Shown: piece by piece, positions 6,983-8,265 of the stretch | Layout: each line of letters begins with the position of its first letter | Position numbering within the stretch: position 1 is the first letter of the stretch | Source of the DNA: Cyanobacteria bacterium HKST-UBA02 | Lineage (GTDB): Bacteria; Cyanobacteriota; Vampirovibrionia; Obscuribacterales; Obscuribacteraceae | Length of the DNA: 8,265 bases | Assembly: GCA_020431945.1 (NCBI GenBank) | Contig: JAGQHH010000548.1 | Location: forward strand, 1 to 8,265 | Direction: 5' to 3' | Program-made: the position numbers and the translations under genes | Notes under the pieces: generated by a model | What the model was told of the DNA's origin: nothing | Databases searched by the model: none | Seen by the model: only the letters and a program-made list of their open reading frames with translations

Positions 6983-7035
6983 GCAACTTGCCTCTTCTTA
7001 TAACCTGTCTATCTACTTGCATCTGAGCCCCCAGT

Positions 7036-7061
7036 CTGTCATTCCCCGTCAGCACTGACAG
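7036..7061. repeat. Overlapping short inverted repeats in the spacer upstream of the kinase
   Basis: CTGTCA (7036-7041) pairs with TGACAG (7056-7061). Inside this, GTCAG (7048-7052) pairs with CTGAC (7055-7059). The two pairings share bases, so only one can form at a time. No T-run follows on the - strand, so this does not look like a terminator between the DUF3592 gene and the kinase gene. It could be a weak leader structure or operator, or chance. Confidence 0.3.
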
Positions 7062-7080
7062 TAATCACCGGATTAGACAC

Positions 7081-7629
7081 CTAACGCTCGGCAGCAAGCA
7101 CTTCTTCCTTGACTTCGGGCGCTTCTACTTCTTCTTCCGGGAGCTGCGGATAAAAACTCAAATAAAAGATCAGGAAGAAGAGAGAATACAGTGTACCTTT
7201 CAAGAATACTGTGGAGATAGAGGGCGAGGATATCAGACAGCTCTCGGCCGGATTTTCCGGATCGTAGTGGACGAAGGCCGGTTTACCCTGCTCGTAGTGC
7301 TCGAAAAGATAGATGGTGTCCTCGTCACTCCAGGCCATGGGCTGCTGGAATTTAATCCGCGAACCGATATGACCGCCGCCGGCCGAATACCCGTAGAGCA
7401 TCTCGAAGGAGGTGGCGCTGCCTTCGCGGTAGTCTTTCCTGTGCAGCTCGACTTCTTTCATGATTCCCTTGACTGTGGGCCAGCTCTGGGAGCGATAAGC
7501 CATCACGAATTCAGGAATGTCATAGAGCCCGAGAAGCAGAATCACGACGCAGACCATGGTGATCACGATAGGCTTGTGTGCCTTCGCTTTCAGCTTTTCG
7601 ACGTCCAGGTTCGCTAAATCGGCGTTCAA
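7081..7629 (-). CDS. DUF3592-type membrane protein, 182 aa
   Basis: The protein has two membrane segments (about 20-42 and 142-160) enclosing a soluble domain. That domain has the hallmarks of DUF3592: SQSWPTVKGIMKEVEL (48-63), a strand pair around MLYGYSAGGGHIGSRI (77-92), and YEQGKPAFVHYDPENP (112-127) followed by ESCL. The family is beta-rich, membrane-linked and of unknown function. The C-terminal tail is Glu-rich (EEEVEAPEVKEE). The start is TTG 7629, the only usable start before an upstream in-frame stop, though its ribosome site is poor; the N-terminal 15 residues are less certain than the rest. The spacer to the downstream kinase gene is 98 bp without a clear terminator, so co-transcription is possible. 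It is divergent from the TPR gene. Confidence 0.85.
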   Translation of the reverse strand: MNADLANLDVEKLKAKAHKPIVITMVCVVILLLGLYDIPEFVMAYRSQSWPTVKGIMKEVELHRKDYREGSATSFEMLYGYSAGGGHIGSRIKFQQPMAWSDEDTIYLFEHYEQGKPAFVHYDPENPAESCLISSPSISTVFLKGTLYSLFFLIFYLSFYPQLPEEEVEAPEVKEEVLAAER

Positions 7630-7635
7630 GCTAGA

Positions 7636-7681
7636 ATGGTAACTGTCTCGGTCGAGTGTCTCTATATTGGCAGGTTACCAT
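7636..7681. repeat. Inverted repeat spanning the divergent spacer (possible operator)
   Basis: ATGGTAAC (7636-7643) and GTTACCAT (7674-7681) are perfect 8-bp reverse complements separated by 30 bp, about three helical turns. They cover almost the whole 50-bp spacer between the DUF3592 start (7629) and the TPR protein start (7680). The right arm includes the first bases of the TPR start codon. The arrangement suits a factor binding both arms and controlling both genes, or an RNA fold around the TPR start. The symmetry is visible; the role is inference. TATATT (7663-7668) is the only -10-like element inside. Confidence 0.42.
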
Positions 7682-8141
7682 GAACCGCCGTGTTCTGAGC
7701 ATAGCCCTTACTGCTCTCATCTGTACCCTGGGTACTGCCCTGTTACCGGTCCTGGCCGGTGACGACGCGGCCCGGCATAAGAGCTGGGAAGCCTCCAATA
7801 CGGAGGCAAAACAGGCCTATGAAGAAGGCAAGTATTCGGAAGCCGAGTCGCTTTATCGGACAGCCCTGGATCAGGCCGAGAATCTCGAGTCATCCGGACC
7901 GAAAGCAATCTCTTCCCATGGGCTTGCCCGGGTCTATCACAAGCAGGGCAAGTACAAGGAGGCTGAGCCCCTCTACAAGACCGCCCTGGCCATATTCGAC
8001 GGCTCTTCGAGACGGCGTATCTTCTACCTTTACTCGGTAATCGAGGACTATGCCGACATGCTCACTACCATGGGACGAACCCAGGAAGCTCAGGAGTTGA
8101 GGGGCCGGCTGAAGCGGAGCGCTCCCACGACTATTCGCTAG
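7680..8141 (+). CDS. Exported TPR-repeat protein, 153 aa
   Basis: The ATG at 7680 is preceded by AGG five bases upstream. It begins a signal peptide with Arg3-Arg4, a hydrophobic core (about 5-26) and likely cleavage near LAG (residue 27). An in-frame GTG at 7656 would add eight residues before the charged start and is less likely. The mature part has two clear tetratricopeptide repeats. One includes [18 protein letters not shown] (46-63); the other includes [18 protein letters not shown] (86-103). A degenerate third repeat follows near [18 protein letters not shown] (123-140). Such repeats form helical scaffolds for protein binding. With only about 2.5 repeats this is a short member, probably a periplasmic adaptor. 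The gene ends in an overlap with the dioxygenase stop codon. The partner is unknown. Confidence 0.87.
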   Translation: MNRRVLSIALTALICTLGTALLPVLAGDDAARHKSWEASNTEAKQAYEEGKYSEAESLYRTALDQAENLESSGPKAISSHGLARVYHKQGKYKEAEPLYKTALAIFDGSSRRRIFYLYSVIEDYADMLTTMGRTQEAQELRGRLKRSAPTTIR

Positions 8142-8265
8142 GATTTGAGCTCCAGATGGGTGCGAAGCTTCCAGAGATCAGGGAAGCTTCTCTGGGTGAG
8201 AGTCGTTCTCAGGTAACCTACTCCCTCACTACCCCCGGTGCCCATTTTGAAGCCGATGATTCGCT
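8138..8265 (-). CDS. kynA: Tryptophan 2,3-dioxygenase, C-terminal 41 residues (rest outside window)
   Basis: Translation of the - strand from the window edge to a TAG at 8138-8140 gives a 41-residue C-terminus. It contains [19 protein letters not shown] and [11 protein letters not shown]. The GTGGSxG loop followed by GxxYLRxT and an F-x-[ED]-L-[WF] helix is the end signature of tryptophan 2,3-dioxygenase. This haem enzyme opens the indole ring of L-tryptophan to N-formylkynurenine in the cytoplasm. The Thr of the loop contacts the substrate in known structures and is present here. The usual second Ser of GTGGSSG is Glu in this protein. The 3' end overlaps the TPR gene's stop codon on the other strand. 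Haem ligands and full length lie beyond the edge, so the name depends on this signature alone. Confidence 0.82.
   Translation of the reverse strand, partial: RIIGFKMGTGGSEGVGYLRTTLTQRSFPDLWKLRTHLELKS

Noticed and set aside
7656..7679. GTG 7656 as start of the TPR protein
   Set aside because: It would place extra residues before the Arg-Arg signal start, and the AGG before ATG 7680 is better placed.

Overview
The window looks like bacterial chromosome with moderate-to-high GC, dense coding and few spacers. The best lineage guess is the Melainabacteria/Vampirovibrionia, Obscuribacterales type. This rests on a Ser/Thr kinase with an N-terminal zinc-ribbon-like motif and a Pro/Ala linker, on an exported TPR protein, and on frequent TTG starts. 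It comes from remembered family features and not from a search; Planctomycetes or Acidobacteria are alternatives. No rRNA, tRNA, CRISPR array, insertion sequence or phage gene was seen.

Left part (1-1279): the C-terminal end of an unrecognised + strand protein is cut by the window edge. It converges, 6 bp apart, on a 232-aa - strand protein of unknown function that has a strong ribosome binding site. A 135-bp divergent spacer follows.

Centre (1280-4083): a large + strand gene (TTG start) encodes a polytopic membrane protein. A spermidine-synthase-like SAM-binding domain sits between two membrane bundles. A 10/11-bp inverted repeat overlaps its ribosome binding site. Its 3' end faces a 46-aa - strand single-pass membrane protein at 3567..3707. 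A hairpin between them has a T-tract on both strands and probably terminates both. A 376-bp non-coding stretch follows, with a 20-bp dyad and candidate promoters.

Right part (4084-8265): a + strand exported protein of unknown function converges on a - strand transmembrane Ser/Thr kinase. The kinase has a complete catalytic core, one membrane segment and a C-terminal outer domain resembling an NTF2-type fold. A DUF3592-type membrane protein lies upstream on the same strand and may be co-transcribed. It is divergent, across 50 bp, from a short exported TPR protein; an 8-bp inverted repeat spans this spacer. The TPR gene overlaps at its stop codon with the 3' end of a - strand tryptophan 2,3-dioxygenase gene that runs off the right edge.

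The genes do not form one pathway. The common theme is the envelope: a membrane kinase, three other membrane proteins and two exported proteins. Tryptophan catabolism appears separately at the right edge. I see no strong evidence for a complete new system. The best leads are the unannotated small membrane protein, the membrane-embedded spermidine-synthase homologue and its leader repeat, and the kinase's outer domain.
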